This document shows positions 1 to 10,102 of a stretch of DNA of 64,000 bases, piece by piece. Made by a program: the position numbers and the translations under genes. Source of the stretch: Microdochium bolleyi. Taxonomy: Eukaryota; Ascomycota; Sordariomycetes; Xylariales; Microdochiaceae. The stretch lies in NCBI GenBank assembly GCA_001566295.1, contig KQ964251.1:625838-689837 (forward strand), written 5' to 3'. Position 1 is the first letter of the stretch. The number at the start of each line of letters is the position of its first letter. Under the pieces are notes generated by a model that was given only the letters and a program-made list of their open reading frames with translations, had not been told where the DNA came from and ran no database searches.

Positions 1-57
1 AGGCGGAGGAGGTGAAAGCGTAGTATATTGGGAAGGCTGTGGAAGCGGATCCGACAT
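1..57 (-). CDS. Possible 5' end of a gene leaving the left edge (partial)
   Basis: On the minus strand an ATG at 57-55 opens a reading frame that stays open for all 19 codons to the window edge. It encodes a Ser/Pro/Gln-rich N-terminus beginning MSDPLPQPSQYTTL and ending in four prolines. Such proline-rich disordered N-termini are common in fungal proteins. The fragment is too short to show a domain. An open run of 19 codons is weak evidence, so this is only a candidate start. The rest of the gene would lie outside the window. Confidence 0.3.
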   Translation of the reverse strand, partial: MSDPLPQPSQYTTLSPPPP

Positions 58-3000
58 CGTAGAGTGAGTCCAGAGGGATACAGGCACGGTGGGATGCTTT
101 GCATGTATCGTATTGCTGCATTTTCGACACTAGATTGAGAAGCCGCATGGTGCAGATCCTCGATGACATGTACAGCTTGTAATAGAATTTGCCTGGCTTC
201 AACGCGGCTGCGAGATCGGTAGTGTGTTGACGACATGCTATCTTCAAAGCTGTGTGTCATCGCTGCCGAGAAATTTCAATGCCATGGCCCCAAGTCGTGA
301 TTTCTGCTTATAGAGCACATTAACTAATAGCATTCAATCGTCCACGCCCAAGACTCCGGAGCCTGGATAGTATTGCTAGGCCATCACTAGGCAGAGACAT
401 TATAATGAACAGCTAATTAGCGCTGGGCCAGCTGTCCAGAGTTTGAATGGACGTCACAAGAAGAAGAAATCCCAACAGTGAAATGAGCTAAATAACCCGA
501 AACCAGACATGAAGTCATTCCCCAAACGCGGGTGTAACTTCACGCATTCTCCGCAGCAAACAGCGACGATGCTTTCCAATGTTCACACAGCAGGATGGCG
601 GCTAAAGCTGAAAACGATGAGCTAAGTTGTACCACTAATCCGCAGTCTTGAGTCTTGCCGAGTTGTGTCGAAAGTCATTTCGCGACACCGTGGATAGGAC
701 GTCGCCAAGGGGGCCCGCCCCGCCTTCGCAACCATAGGAATCAGACCTGTATGTCGTCGTCGGTAGCGTCGGAATATGAGGGAGTTGATAAGGCCAATGA
801 CTTTGTTCCTCTTGTCGCGCAGTCTTGCTGGATTATTGTTCACACATGTTCCTGACAGCGCCAGAGTTGCAAGTCTCCACACTCGTCCCTCTGCAGTCAG
901 GTACGTCAACGTCGTCATGCTCCGATGCCACATTTTGCGGCCCAATGTTGCATGTCCCTAGTCTCAAATGGCATTGCGATGTGCGCTGCTGCCCTGCTGC
1001 TTTATACGTCGCCAAGAACTCGCTGGAATGTGAATGGTTACGTCAAGGTGAGACCTCCGCAGCAGAGTAAACAATGCTAAGACGTTGGAGCGACAAAAGC
1101 GCGTGATAGAATGCCTTTGTGACCTGGTCTGGAATGGTCTCAGTCTCACTACTGATGGAACCACCAGTCACGTCACATCCTCGTGTTCCGAGTTGTTTGG
1201 TGTGGTACTCGACCATTTGAGATTCATGAGAGACGTGATTGTCAGCAGTGAAGGATCAATTGACACCAGACCGCATGATCCTGCCGAGCATTCACATCGG
1301 ATAAAATCCTTCAGACCAAAGCGCACGAAGAACGTACTTGGTAATACTCCTGGAAACGAAAGGATGCAAGGCATCAGAGGTCAGACGTGATTGGTGCCGT
1401 CGTCCGTTAACAGGGACCAGGCGGAAAAGTGCTGCAGGACCAAACCATGTCAACACTTGATCAACAATGACAGCGACCAAGAAGCTAATCTCGTGGTGCG
1501 GGGAGAAATCGATGCTCAGCCTCCCCCTTGAAGAATATCGTTTGGATACAGGCCAGTCAGTTCTATACGATCGATGTCCCATCTCGGGCCTTGGCGGGCC
1601 ATGGCGGGGAGCGGTCGACGTTGACGGGCGACTGGAGCCAGGGACAAAAGTTGCTGCCTGCCCGCCTGCCGCCGCCTGACAGGCCGAGGGGTCGCGCCAG
1701 CGGAGGTCGCATACCGGTACCTGCAAGGAAGGGAGATTGAGCGGAATGCTTCCAAGGTCTTGGTGCACGGCACGACGCTCGGACGGCTTCAGTATTGTCT
1801 TGCCGGCAGCCGAACAACGAAAGGGCAGTGTTGATGTTAGCAGCACAGATGTATTCGGCGAGCGGCTGTCAAGACCAAGGATGCGAATATGCAATAATTA
1901 GACTGGGAAAAGTCCAATACGAAATGCTCGCGCGGACCTGCATGCAGCATCGAACGGTGCCTGAAGAGCCAGTGCCTGTTTGGGACAAGGCGCGAGATGG
2001 AACGGAGCCGGCGCGAGGACTGGCAGGACTGGCTCGGACTGGCTCCCGTGATGGGCCTGGGACAGATCTCGTATCGGGGCGACCGGGAGGGTTGCGTCGC
2101 GTCTGGTCTTGGCCCTGGGGGGTCAACTCGCCGTTGCTGACGAAGGTGGCAGTGCAAATTGGCGTCGTCCGTACGCACGGGGCGACCAGGGAAAAGCACG
2201 CCGACATGGATGGTTGGCCCTGCAGACCTACGCAGTAAGCACAAGAGAGCTTAATTGTGAGCTGTGGCAATCTGTGACCGGGACAAGGCGCCTGGCACCT
2301 GGTCACGACTCGCAGCAGCCACAGCATGGTTGTAATCACGGGCTCCCGCTGTGTGCGAGCCAGGACAGTCCGAAGTCGCATGGAATCGAGTGTGCATCAA
2401 CACGCCATGTCACGGGCACCGTGGCAGGTTCTTGACAGTCAGTCGACGGATGGTGCGAAGCCTGTTTGGGCCTGCAAGCTGGATGGATTGGGGATGGCTG
2501 GGCGGGAGAGAAAAGAATTGCCCGGGAAACGGCGAGTTGGCTGACATCATGACGCCCGGCGGCGCTGGTGGGAAGTCGTCAGGGATCATCAGAGGCTGGC
2601 AGACTGTCCAACCACCTTGCAGCCACTCAGTCGCCGATTCATGCAGCTTGCTGATCTAACAGCGGGTGCTGTTTTGGGCCCCGACGCCGTGTGTTGCAGC
2701 AGGACAACAGGAAAGGCTGATCGCCGCGGGCGACGTGCTGCCGACGTGTGTACAGCGGGGCCAAGCGTGCCGAGCGTGCGTGGCCCTCAAGAGTCTGCGC
2801 GGCGAGCAAGTGATGATGTGCAGAGTTAGGGTTCGGCGTGTAGAGTTCTGCTCGACGGCATGGAAAGCCCCGGGGTTGGGCTAGCACGCCTGGGCAGCGC
2901 TTGGCCGGCTCCCGCCCTTGCCGGGCTCTCGTTTGCTCTGCTTTGGCCATGCGATTCTTGTTCTTGAGACTGGAGACCGGAGACTCGAGTGCATGCGCGT

Positions 3001-3597
3001 GGCATGGAAGGGGATCGATGGTTACCTGCTGGGTGGATGGATGCTCAAGTGACAGGGCGGACCCTCGCCGGCGCTGCGAGCTCGTGTCCGTGGTGCGTGA
3101 TGTCAAGTGGTTGCGAGCGACAACTGCTTGTGTCTCGTGTGGGCCCGTGGCCGACGTAAGAGGGCAAGACAAGCCAAACACGGCGGGACCCGCCCAGCCC
3201 ACGCGCATCCACTCCCCACCCACCACCACCACCAGCGCCCCACCCTGCCCTGCCCTGCCCTGCCTGCCCTTCCAGCAGTGTTCCTTCCTCCAGTTTCCTC
3301 CCCGTCTGCCCTGCCCACCCCCGGTCGCTCCGTCGCCGGAATCCTTGGTACATTACCGCAACATTCCCATCCCGCTGCAACGCCCTCTTTGCTGGTCCTG
3401 TCCCTGTTTCCTGCTTCCAACCCTTCCCCTCACTCCATCTCCCCCCATCCGGTAGATGCGAGCCTGTCCTTCGTTTTCCAACACAACATCCGCCGCGCCG
3501 CCGTCGCCAACCGGCCGCACCTCACGACACCAACATCTCCAATCGACCGCTCTCGCAGACCACCGGACAACAGAGAACACAACAATCGCCGCCCAAC
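58..3597. other. Intergenic region upstream of the FLC-like gene
   Basis: I see no convincing gene in these 3.5 kb. Several frames stay open for 100-200 codons, but they overlap on both strands, lack C/G-rich third positions and encode no recognisable domain. The last 400 bp are strongly pyrimidine- and CA-rich, as expected of a fungal core promoter and 5' leader. They include a CCACCACC run and four tandem CCCTG pentamers at 3243-3262. Confidence 0.6.
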
Positions 3598-5694
3598 ATG
3601 CGGTTCTCTAGCCTGTGCCTCGCCGTGCTGGCGCCGTTGCTGGCAATGGCCCAGTCCACAGAACAAAGGCTCTTCTCCACGTCGCTCAATACATGCCAAC
3701 CCAACTCTGGCTTCACGGCTAGCCAGTTCCTCGTCAACTTCTTCCCAGGCAACAACACCGTCACGCTCAAGCTCAAGTCCATCTCGACAATCGAGGGTCG
3801 TATCGTCGTCAACTACAAGCTCCTCGCCTACGGCATCGAAATCCAGAAAGGCTCCATCAACCCATGCGACATGAAGATCTCAGGCTTCTGCCCCATGACC
3901 GCCGGCCAGCTGCCCGATCTCGACTTCCAGGAGACCCTTGATGGGTCCATCTCAAAAATGATCCCCTCGATCGCCTACAACTTCCCCGACATCGATGCCA
4001 AGGTCCGAATCACCATCAACTCGGTCGACACCAACGCCCAGCTCGCCTGTATTGAGGCGCCTATCTCGAACGGCAAGACGGTCGATCTCGTCGGTGTCAA
4101 GTGGGCCACCGCCCTCGTTGTTGGTCTCGCACTCGTCTCCTCGGCCGCTCTCTCCACTGTCGGACACTACAACGCCGCTTCTCACGTTGCTGCCAGCGCT
4201 CTCTCCCTGGTCGGCTTCTATCAGACTCAGGCTTTGATCGGCATGATCGAGGTTCCTCTCCCGCCCGTTGTGCAGGCATGGACGCAGGATTTCCAGTGGA
4301 GTCTGGGCATCCTCAACGTCGGCTTCCTCCAGGATATCTTCACCTGGTACCTGCGCGCCACCGGCGGCACTCCTTCCCACGTCCTGAACAGTGTCGGCAC
4401 AGTCTCTGTCGAGGTCCAGAAGCGCGGGCTCGAGCTTGTCCAGCGCGGGATCGCCCTCTTCAAGCGTGATGAGGTCCAGACTGGCTACGGCGCATACGTC
4501 ATCTCTGGCCCCGATCGTGTGGCTTTCCGCGAGGGCATGGATGCGACAAACATCTTCCTCACCGGTATCGTCACCTATGTTGTTGTCATGATCTTCAGCT
4601 GCATCTTTGTGGCTCTGGCCAAGTTCGTCATGGACGGCCTCGCCAAGGTCCATGTGATCAAGCATGACCGGTTCATCGACTTCAGATCCTCGTGGCTCCC
4701 GACTCTCAAGGGTGTGCTCTACCGCTTTACCCTGATTGGCTTCCCTGGTATCTGCTTCCTTTGCCTCCTCGAGTTCAAGCGTCGCGACTCTGCTGCTCTT
4801 GTTGTCGTGGCTGTCGCCTTCCTGCTCGGCACAATCGGCACACTGGCTTACGCTGCGTACACCGTCATCGTCATCGCGCGCCGTTCCATTGTTCTCCACA
4901 AGAATCCTGCTTACAGCCTGTACGCCGAGGACTCGGCGTTGAACCGCTGGGGCTTCTTGTACATCCAATTCCGTGCCTCGGCATACTACTTTGTCGCCGT
5001 CATGCTTGGGTACATGTTTGTCAAGTCGCTTGTCATCGCCGTTGCGAGCGGCATCGGCTTGGCCATTGCCCTCATGATCGTCGAGGCCGCCGCGTTGATT
5101 GGTGCCTCTGTCATGCGCCCATGGATGGACAAGAAGATGAACTCGTTCAACATTGCCATCTGTGCCATCAACTTCTTCAACACGATCTGCATCTTGATCT
5201 ACACCGAGGTCTTCGGACAGCCTGGCATCGTTACTAGCGTTGCTGGCGTCGTCTTCTGGGTTGTCAATGCCGTCTTCACCACCGTGCTCCTCCTCATGAT
5301 CATCATCAGCACCCTTTTCATCCTCTTCCGCGAGAACCCGGATACCCGCTACCGCTTCATGGGCGATGACCGCACCTCGTTCGTCAAGTCGCAGACGCAT
5401 CTGTCTCCTAACAACGAGCTCGACGCCCTCGGCATGGCTGCCCGCGGTAGCGGCAGCAAGTCCGCCGTCAACGAGGGTCCCGGCCTGCCCATGCACGGAT
5501 CGGACCCGGCGATGAACCGGATGTCCATGAGCTCATCATTCGGCAGCCGCCCCCACAGCCGCCCTCACAGCGTGGGCAGGCCGCACAGCAACGGCCAGCC
5601 GCAGTACAGCAACGCTCAACCGCAGTACAGTGACGCTCAGCCGCAGTACAGCAACGGCCTACCGCAATACGGCAACGGCCGACCGCAACACTAG
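3598..5694 (+). CDS. FLC/TRP-like membrane channel (flavin carrier family)
   Basis: Single-exon gene for 698 aa. The N-terminus is a clear signal peptide (MRFSSLCLAVLAPLLAMAQ). Residues of about 20-165 match the ML-like luminal domain of the family (paired Cys, motif NPCDMKISGFCPMTAGQLP). About 170-575 form a TRP-like multi-span membrane region, and the tail is hydrophilic. The yeast homologues Flc1-3 and Pkd2-type proteins act in ER/Golgi and plasma membranes in FAD import, calcium homeostasis and cell-wall integrity. Length agrees with the family (about 700-800 aa). The start is set by the signal peptide and by the context CCCAACATG. The C-terminus is odd: residues 667-698 are near-perfect heptapeptide repeats (xPQYSNx) encoded by 21-nt units. 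The long open frame on the opposite strand is a codon-bias artefact. The family call is confident; the specific transported substrate is not known. Confidence 0.93.
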   Translation: MRFSSLCLAVLAPLLAMAQSTEQRLFSTSLNTCQPNSGFTASQFLVNFFPGNNTVTLKLKSISTIEGRIVVNYKLLAYGIEIQKGSINPCDMKISGFCPMTAGQLPDLDFQETLDGSISKMIPSIAYNFPDIDAKVRITINSVDTNAQLACIEAPISNGKTVDLVGVKWATALVVGLALVSSAALSTVGHYNAASHVAASALSLVGFYQTQALIGMIEVPLPPVVQAWTQDFQWSLGILNVGFLQDIFTWYLRATGGTPSHVLNSVGTVSVEVQKRGLELVQRGIALFKRDEVQTGYGAYVISGPDRVAFREGMDATNIFLTGIVTYVVVMIFSCIFVALAKFVMDGLAKVHVIKHDRFIDFRSSWLPTLKGVLYRFTLIGFPGICFLCLLEFKRRDSAALVVVAVAFLLGTIGTLAYAAYTVIVIARRSIVLHKNPAYSLYAEDSALNRWGFLYIQFRASAYYFVAVMLGYMFVKSLVIAVASGIGLAIALMIVEAAALIGASVMRPWMDKKMNSFNIAICAINFFNTICILIYTEVFGQPGIVTSVAGVVFWVVNAVFTTVLLLMIIISTLFILFRENPDTRYRFMGDDRTSFVKSQTHLSPNNELDALGMAARGSGSKSAVNEGPGLPMHGSDPAMNRMSMSSSFGSRPHSRPHSVGRPHSNGQPQYSNAQPQYSDAQPQYSNGLPQYGNGRPQH
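5596..5691 (+). repeat. 21-nt coding tandem repeat (PQYSN heptads)
   Basis: Four full 21-nt units plus a partial one encode QPQYSNA, QPQYSDA, QPQYSNG, LPQYGNG and RPQH at the C-terminus of the FLC-like protein. They are preceded by RPHS-type repeats. Copy number in such coding minisatellites often varies between strains. Confidence 0.85.
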
Positions 5695-6284
5695 GCGGGC
5701 CACATTTTGTGGTCTCAAATCACAACTAGCAATGTTTTCATCTCGATAGTCTTACCATGCTTTCTGTTCGTAGCATATATCAGCGAAGGCACCTTATTTA
5801 CCGCTGCATCTTGGAGTTGGAATATAGCTTATCATCATCATTTTTATAAGATGGTGCGAACAAAGTCTTTGCCACATTTTCCCTTGAAATCTAACTAGGT
5901 CATATATATGTAATGTAAATAGAAATTCAAACTTCAACAAAACTGTCAAGAAGGCCGATGAGTACGCCGTGTTCGAGGCTCTGTGGTGACGAAACTAGAT
6001 CCAAGCGTGGACAACATAACCTTTGAATGGAGCTTCACATATGGCATCCAATCACTACTTTCCCAGCCAGACCCTGGAAGGGGAACCATGCGGACTTGGG
6101 AAAATTTGGCCGGACCAAGTAACCATGAAAAAGTGTGCAGTCATTCGCTACCACATGCTACACACGAAGTATTATGGATTGAAGACGACCAAGCACAGAA
6201 GAACAAACCCTCCGGCTCCCATTTCCTGCCTCTTGCCCTTTGGCCCCTCTACCGGCACGAGGATAGGCTACGAGTATGCTTATC
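5695..6284. other. Convergent 3' region between the FLC-like and membrane protein genes
   Basis: AT-richer DNA after the FLC stop codon carries TATATATGTAATGTAAATAG around 5903, which resembles fungal polyadenylation efficiency and positioning elements. Both flanking genes end here. I see no gene. Confidence 0.55.
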
Positions 6285-8396
6285 TCAGGATCCCCTCCTG
6301 AGCTCGTCCTTGCGTATGATCTGCACCCTGCCCGTCTTGCCCGACCTCGCGACCACGACGACCGGGTCCTCCCTGCCGCCACTGCCGCTGGTGCTGCCGA
6401 GGCAGCTGCGCGCCATGGCGTGGTCGTCGCGGGACTCGCTGGCGTGCTGGAGCAGCGGGATCGTGTCCTCTGTTATCACCTGCGAGATGGTGTGCCAGAA
6501 GTGGCCCTGCTTGGAGTAGCGCGTGCGCAGGAGAAAGGTGGCCGTGATGGCGATGACGCTGAGGTAGTTGAGCACCACGATCGCCGTGAAGCACAGCAGC
6601 CCCGTCCACCGCACGGGAGCCTGCGTCATGATGGTCGAGGTCACATGGACCGGCTCCGGGTTGATCCGATTCATCGCCGTCGCGTGAAACGTGTTGTATG
6701 CCTTGATGCCCAGCATCGCCTGAAGGGCTAAGGCCGGCCGGCCGGTCTTGTCCAACACGTCCTCGAGGATGCCAGAGAAATCCATGTACGGGTTCACCGT
6801 GGATACCCCGCTGCCGCCAGAGGCCGTGAGCATGACGAAGTCGTATTCAGGGGCCTTCCGCCCGCCGCCGAACAGGTAGTACGTGGAGGTGTCGAGATAG
6901 AGAGTGTTGTTGGTGCCCCAGGTGGTGTTGGTGACGGAGTCCACCGACAATATGCCCCGTTCCATATTGCTGTACAGGGGCGTGGTGGTCCCAAGCTGCG
7001 TCCGCAGCGAACTTGTATCGTAGGCCTGCAGACCCGGCTGCTCGGCGGGCTTCGCATTCCATGTGTCGCGGACTGTCGACGCCTTTATGTTAGAGCGCTC
7101 CCAGACGCTGGACATGAAGCACAGGGAGGCCGAGTACTTTGTCCCATTGCGCAGCGTCCACTCCGTCCACTCGCCTCGCTGGACGGATGTGCTTGGCAGT
7201 TGTGGGAAGTCAATTACGGAGGTCCAGTTGTAGTGTGTGCCATTGGTTTTGCTCACGAGGAAGACCATCGAGTTGGCGTTGACCGGCTCCTCTCGGGGGT
7301 CGCTCAGCCATCTCATTGTCGCCGTCTCGACTGTGTTGGCTACGGTCGGCACGCACAGGCTGAGCCCTTTGCTGCCGACGTTGCTTGCAACAACCATGGT
7401 GCAGTTGAAATTCTGCGGGAGACATGCTCCATCCTTGTACAACGGGACCTGGGGGACGCCAGCTGCGGCGAAGGTGTCCTCGTAAGAGATGTTACCTTTG
7501 AGGCTCAAAGTGTATGGAAGAGTAGTCCGGCCCGGGTCAGAAATGTTGAAGCGTCCACGCATCTTAGGTGGCATGCATGACACGCGACTGTTCCATCCGT
7601 ACGCAGCTCCATCGTAACCGCGCAGACTCGTAATGTTGTCGCGACCCAGAGGCATAAAGAACCTTTTCGTGTTTCCGGAGTCGCTGAAGCCCTGCGGCGA
7701 AGGCGTGGGATCTATCGTGGGCGGCACCTCTGCGAATGTCATATACACAGGCGGGACATACCACATTACTGAGAACGGCTTGTAGTTGAAGGCTTCCTTG
7801 GAAATCGTCAGGTTGTAATAAGTCATGTTGGCGTGGCCGACGATCGCTGTAACACTGAGATCTGTGACCAGGATTGTCGAGCCAAATTTAGTGGCAACCA
7901 CACTGAGGTACAAGATGAGTACGAGCAGATTCTGAGGTAATGACATTTTCCGCCATGATGAGGTTAGGGACAGAAATATGAGCCGCCAAGGCCCGTCATT
8001 GACTCCCCTCATCGTTGATATCTCTGCAACTTGGGAGATTGGAACGCCAGCGGTTTCGAGAATGACTGCTGCCGAAAGACTGGTACAGATCAAGGACTGA
8101 AGCCCAGTAAGCACCGAAATGCCAGTTGAGAGCAGTGTCACCGCCTCGGTGAACCATCCTCTGATGACGATGTACCGCCACTGTGTGGGAGCATTTCCAC
8201 CCTCGCCACCGTTACCGCCGGCCCAAAGGGCTACTAGCAAGGCTAGCAGAATGGGTATTGTGATGGCGCCTGAGAGGATGATGAATGTGCCATATTTGCC
8301 GACGGTTTGGCGGAGTCGCCACTGCTCATGTTTGTTAACGGGCTGGGCTTCGATTTCGGACAAGGCCGTTGTCTTCCTATCAGAAGGGAGACCCAT
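6285..8396 (-). CDS. Hypothetical multi-pass membrane glycoprotein
   Basis: Single-exon gene for 703 aa, not assigned to a named family. A hydrophilic N-terminus precedes predicted membrane segments at about 37-59, 82-112 and 153-171. A large central region of about 420 residues carries some ten N-glycosylation sequons (NMT, NLT, NIT, NIS, NCT, NWT, NGT, NTT, NNT), so it probably faces the lumen or the outside. A final membrane segment at about 600-623 leads to a basic cytoplasmic tail. Filamentous ascomycetes often carry families of uncharacterised proteins with this layout of N-terminal helices, glycosylated ectodomain and one C-terminal helix. The gene converges on the FLC-like gene. The frame is intact and codon use is gene-like, so it is a real gene, but no function can be given. 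Confidence 0.85.
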   Translation of the reverse strand: MGLPSDRKTTALSEIEAQPVNKHEQWRLRQTVGKYGTFIILSGAITIPILLALLVALWAGGNGGEGGNAPTQWRYIVIRGWFTEAVTLLSTGISVLTGLQSLICTSLSAAVILETAGVPISQVAEISTMRGVNDGPWRLIFLSLTSSWRKMSLPQNLLVLILYLSVVATKFGSTILVTDLSVTAIVGHANMTYYNLTISKEAFNYKPFSVMWYVPPVYMTFAEVPPTIDPTPSPQGFSDSGNTKRFFMPLGRDNITSLRGYDGAAYGWNSRVSCMPPKMRGRFNISDPGRTTLPYTLSLKGNISYEDTFAAAGVPQVPLYKDGACLPQNFNCTMVVASNVGSKGLSLCVPTVANTVETATMRWLSDPREEPVNANSMVFLVSKTNGTHYNWTSVIDFPQLPSTSVQRGEWTEWTLRNGTKYSASLCFMSSVWERSNIKASTVRDTWNAKPAEQPGLQAYDTSSLRTQLGTTTPLYSNMERGILSVDSVTNTTWGTNNTLYLDTSTYYLFGGGRKAPEYDFVMLTASGGSGVSTVNPYMDFSGILEDVLDKTGRPALALQAMLGIKAYNTFHATAMNRINPEPVHVTSTIMTQAPVRWTGLLCFTAIVVLNYLSVIAITATFLLRTRYSKQGHFWHTISQVITEDTIPLLQHASESRDDHAMARSCLGSTSGSGGREDPVVVVARSGKTGRVQIIRKDELRRGS

Positions 8397-9524
8397 GTCG
8401 AGATTGATGTACAGTTTGTGGGCAAAGACCGCAGCAGAGATACCCAGATTGCCCGCGACGTGAGTAGGAGGGGGCGGGGGGCGTTTCGTTGCGGACAGCC
8501 GCTTAGTCTCGCGATCTTCGTATCATGACGCACAGCTCCCCTCCATTATAGAGGGAAGGCTCATAACATTATATATTTCCAGCTATCGTGGACTCCTAGA
8601 CCAGAAGCTCGATCTGGAAAGCGTGCTGGCGGCTAACATGCATGGCCGGTCTCAAAGCGGGCCAGCGACGTGCCTGCATTATGGCGGCCGCAGAACGTGG
8701 TTGCAGGTGGCTCCCCCAGTCACGACGGGCTTTCGATTCGCTGGAGCGGGGCCAGATATGAACTGTGGATATCTCCACGACCACGTCTAAGCGCCGGCTT
8801 GCAGGGTCCTGCTGCACCCTAGCAAACAATCCTCGCCCAACAAGATCAGGCAGATGGTGGCTGCGAAGAACAAAAGCTAGGCATGTTAGAACATGGCCTT
8901 GGAATCATCAGATGACTGGCACAATCCTGCATAAAGTGTTGTGCGCGCGCTTTACTCAAATATCTCTCGTGGCTGGGATCTCAAAGCACGGCCAAAGGTA
9001 GAGCCTCGTGGCTGTAGGCTCGAGAATGAACAATGGTAACTTTGAGATGCCACAAAGTACAGAGTTCGGAGTTCGCCAGTGTCTTCGGTACTTGCCCTTC
9101 GCGCCAACAATTTCTGGTAGCTACCGACCACTTCTTGATCCGCATTAGGGGCCAAACGCAGCTCTCCGTGTCGAAGCGCGACGGGGCAGAAACAAGCTAA
9201 TTGCATTATTGTAAGAACTTAGGCCGGCCAAAGCAACCCCACGTCCCAGTGCGACGGAACATTTGCAATCTCGCGCATCATTGACGTGCCATTTATTCAA
9301 TCTCGTACTTGATATAGGAAAAACTGTATGGTACCAGAGCTTCGTGGTGTCTGGAGTCGTTTCAATGCCCGCGCCGCCCCAATTTGACAACTGGCCTTTT
9401 TGTATCTCCTTGTCAAAAGAGGACTCCATGCACAAAGCCGGTCTGTGGTTCCTCCCGTGTCCCAAGACCTGTTTATTGAGTGGTCGGAGAGGCAAATGGG
9501 GTCTCGTGACCACCTCGAGGCGAA
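8397..9524. other. Intergenic region, no gene seen
   Basis: This holds the promoter side of the membrane glycoprotein gene (minus) and the 3' side of the small secreted protein gene (minus). An AT-rich patch (ATTATATATTTCC, about 8568-8580) lies some 175 bp upstream of the glycoprotein ATG and could serve as a TATA element. No coding signal was seen. Confidence 0.5.
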
Positions 9525-9805
9525 TCAAGAGAGATTGATCTTGGGCACACTCAAGTTCTCGTCGCCCAATCCTGATCTAGAGACCTCTGTGTCGGCTTCC
9601 GCGGCCCTGTAATACAAATCAGTATCATGGATGGAAAGCTGCAAACGCAACAAATGACTTACACACAACCGTCGTGCGTCTGAACTCCGTTAAGACAGCC
9701 TGCCCATATGGGGCCCGTGTTGTTGTCCTCAAACACCTGGAAGGGGAGGGCGTGAACAGCACCCAAGGCACTGACAAAGGTAATTGTGATCGTAGAAGGT
9801 TTCAT
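9525..9805 (-). CDS. Small secreted protein, two exons (candidate effector or apoplastic peptide)
   Basis: The gene is split by a 56-nt intron. Exon 1 is 9805-9663, the intron 9662-9607 (donor GTAAGT, branch-like ACTGAT, acceptor TTACAG) and exon 2 is 9606-9525, ending in TGA. The spliced product is 74 aa. Residues 1-19 form a classic signal peptide (short basic start, hydrophobic core TITITFVSALGAV, cleavage expected after VHA). The mature part of about 55 aa has two cysteines (Cys37 and Cys47) ten residues apart and ends in KINLS. The ATG follows CCCCGACA, a good fungal context. A TATATAAG box lies about 200 bp upstream. I recognise no family. The form (tiny, secreted, Cys-pair, one short intron, isolated in gene-poor DNA) is typical of fungal small secreted proteins, some of which are effectors; that role is inference. 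Confidence 0.72.
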
Positions 9806-9820
9806 TGTCGGGGTCTATGG

Positions 9821-9837
9821 CTTTGTTCCGAACAAAG
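9821..9837. promoter_or_regulatory. Palindrome in the leader of the small secreted protein gene
   Basis: CTTTGTTCCGAACAAAG is an inverted repeat with 7-bp arms around CCG. It lies 16 nt upstream of the small secreted protein ATG (minus strand), so it would fold as a hairpin in the mRNA leader or serve as a dimeric protein site. No factor is assigned. Confidence 0.35.
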
Positions 9838-10006
9838 TATGAAGAACCTCGGTGGTCGCTCTTCGCGAAGAGTTGCAGTAACGAGTGTGATCGTTGATAG
9901 ACCAGCTATCGGAGTAGATTAAAGGATATATTACGGAAAGCTTTTAGACGAAGACATCGGCGATATTCTCGAACCAAGTGCTGGGTGTTGTCAGGCGAGC
10001 TCGCCA

Positions 10007-10014
10007 CTTATATA
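10007..10014 (-). promoter_or_regulatory. TATA box candidate of the small secreted protein gene
   Basis: TATATAAG on the minus strand lies about 200 bp upstream of the ATG at 9805, implying a leader of roughly 170 nt. It is flanked upstream by the 12-bp palindrome GGCGAGCTCGCC on the downstream side of the box (9994-10005) and by the stem-rich segment at 10034-10102. Confidence 0.45.
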
Positions 10015-10033
10015 GTGTCTCCGTCGAGCGCTC

Positions 10034-10102
10034 CGTCTAGCGGTGTCGATCCAGCTTACCAGAGCTGGCAGGTTGAGCTATCGGCTAGCTCATCACTAGA
10101 CG
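10034..10102. other. Three-way-junction inverted repeat
   Basis: A 7-bp closing stem (CGTCTAG 10034-10040 with CTAGACG 10096-10102) encloses two perfect hairpins: CCAGCT/AGCTGG (10051-10056 with 10063-10068) and TGAGCTA/TAGCTCA (10074-10080 with 10086-10092). This is structure visible directly in the sequence. It matches neither a tRNA nor a hammerhead core. It may be part of a decayed mobile element or a regulatory region. Confidence 0.45.

Noticed and set aside
776..906. Signal-peptide-like start followed by a GTACGT donor
   Set aside because: The hydrophobic stretch is weak and interrupted by charged residues, and I found no matching branch point, acceptor and second exon that gave a sensible product.
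3952..5496. Open frame of 514 codons on the minus strand inside the FLC-like gene
   Set aside because: It is the mirror of a strongly C/G-third-position gene. The translation is Asp/Glu/Arg/His-rich without domains, and the plus-strand protein is clearly real.
10034..10102. Three-way junction considered as a hammerhead ribozyme or tRNA
   Set aside because: The conserved CUGAUGA and GAAA core of a hammerhead is missing, and no anticodon arm or T-loop consensus is present. It is kept only as an unexplained structure.
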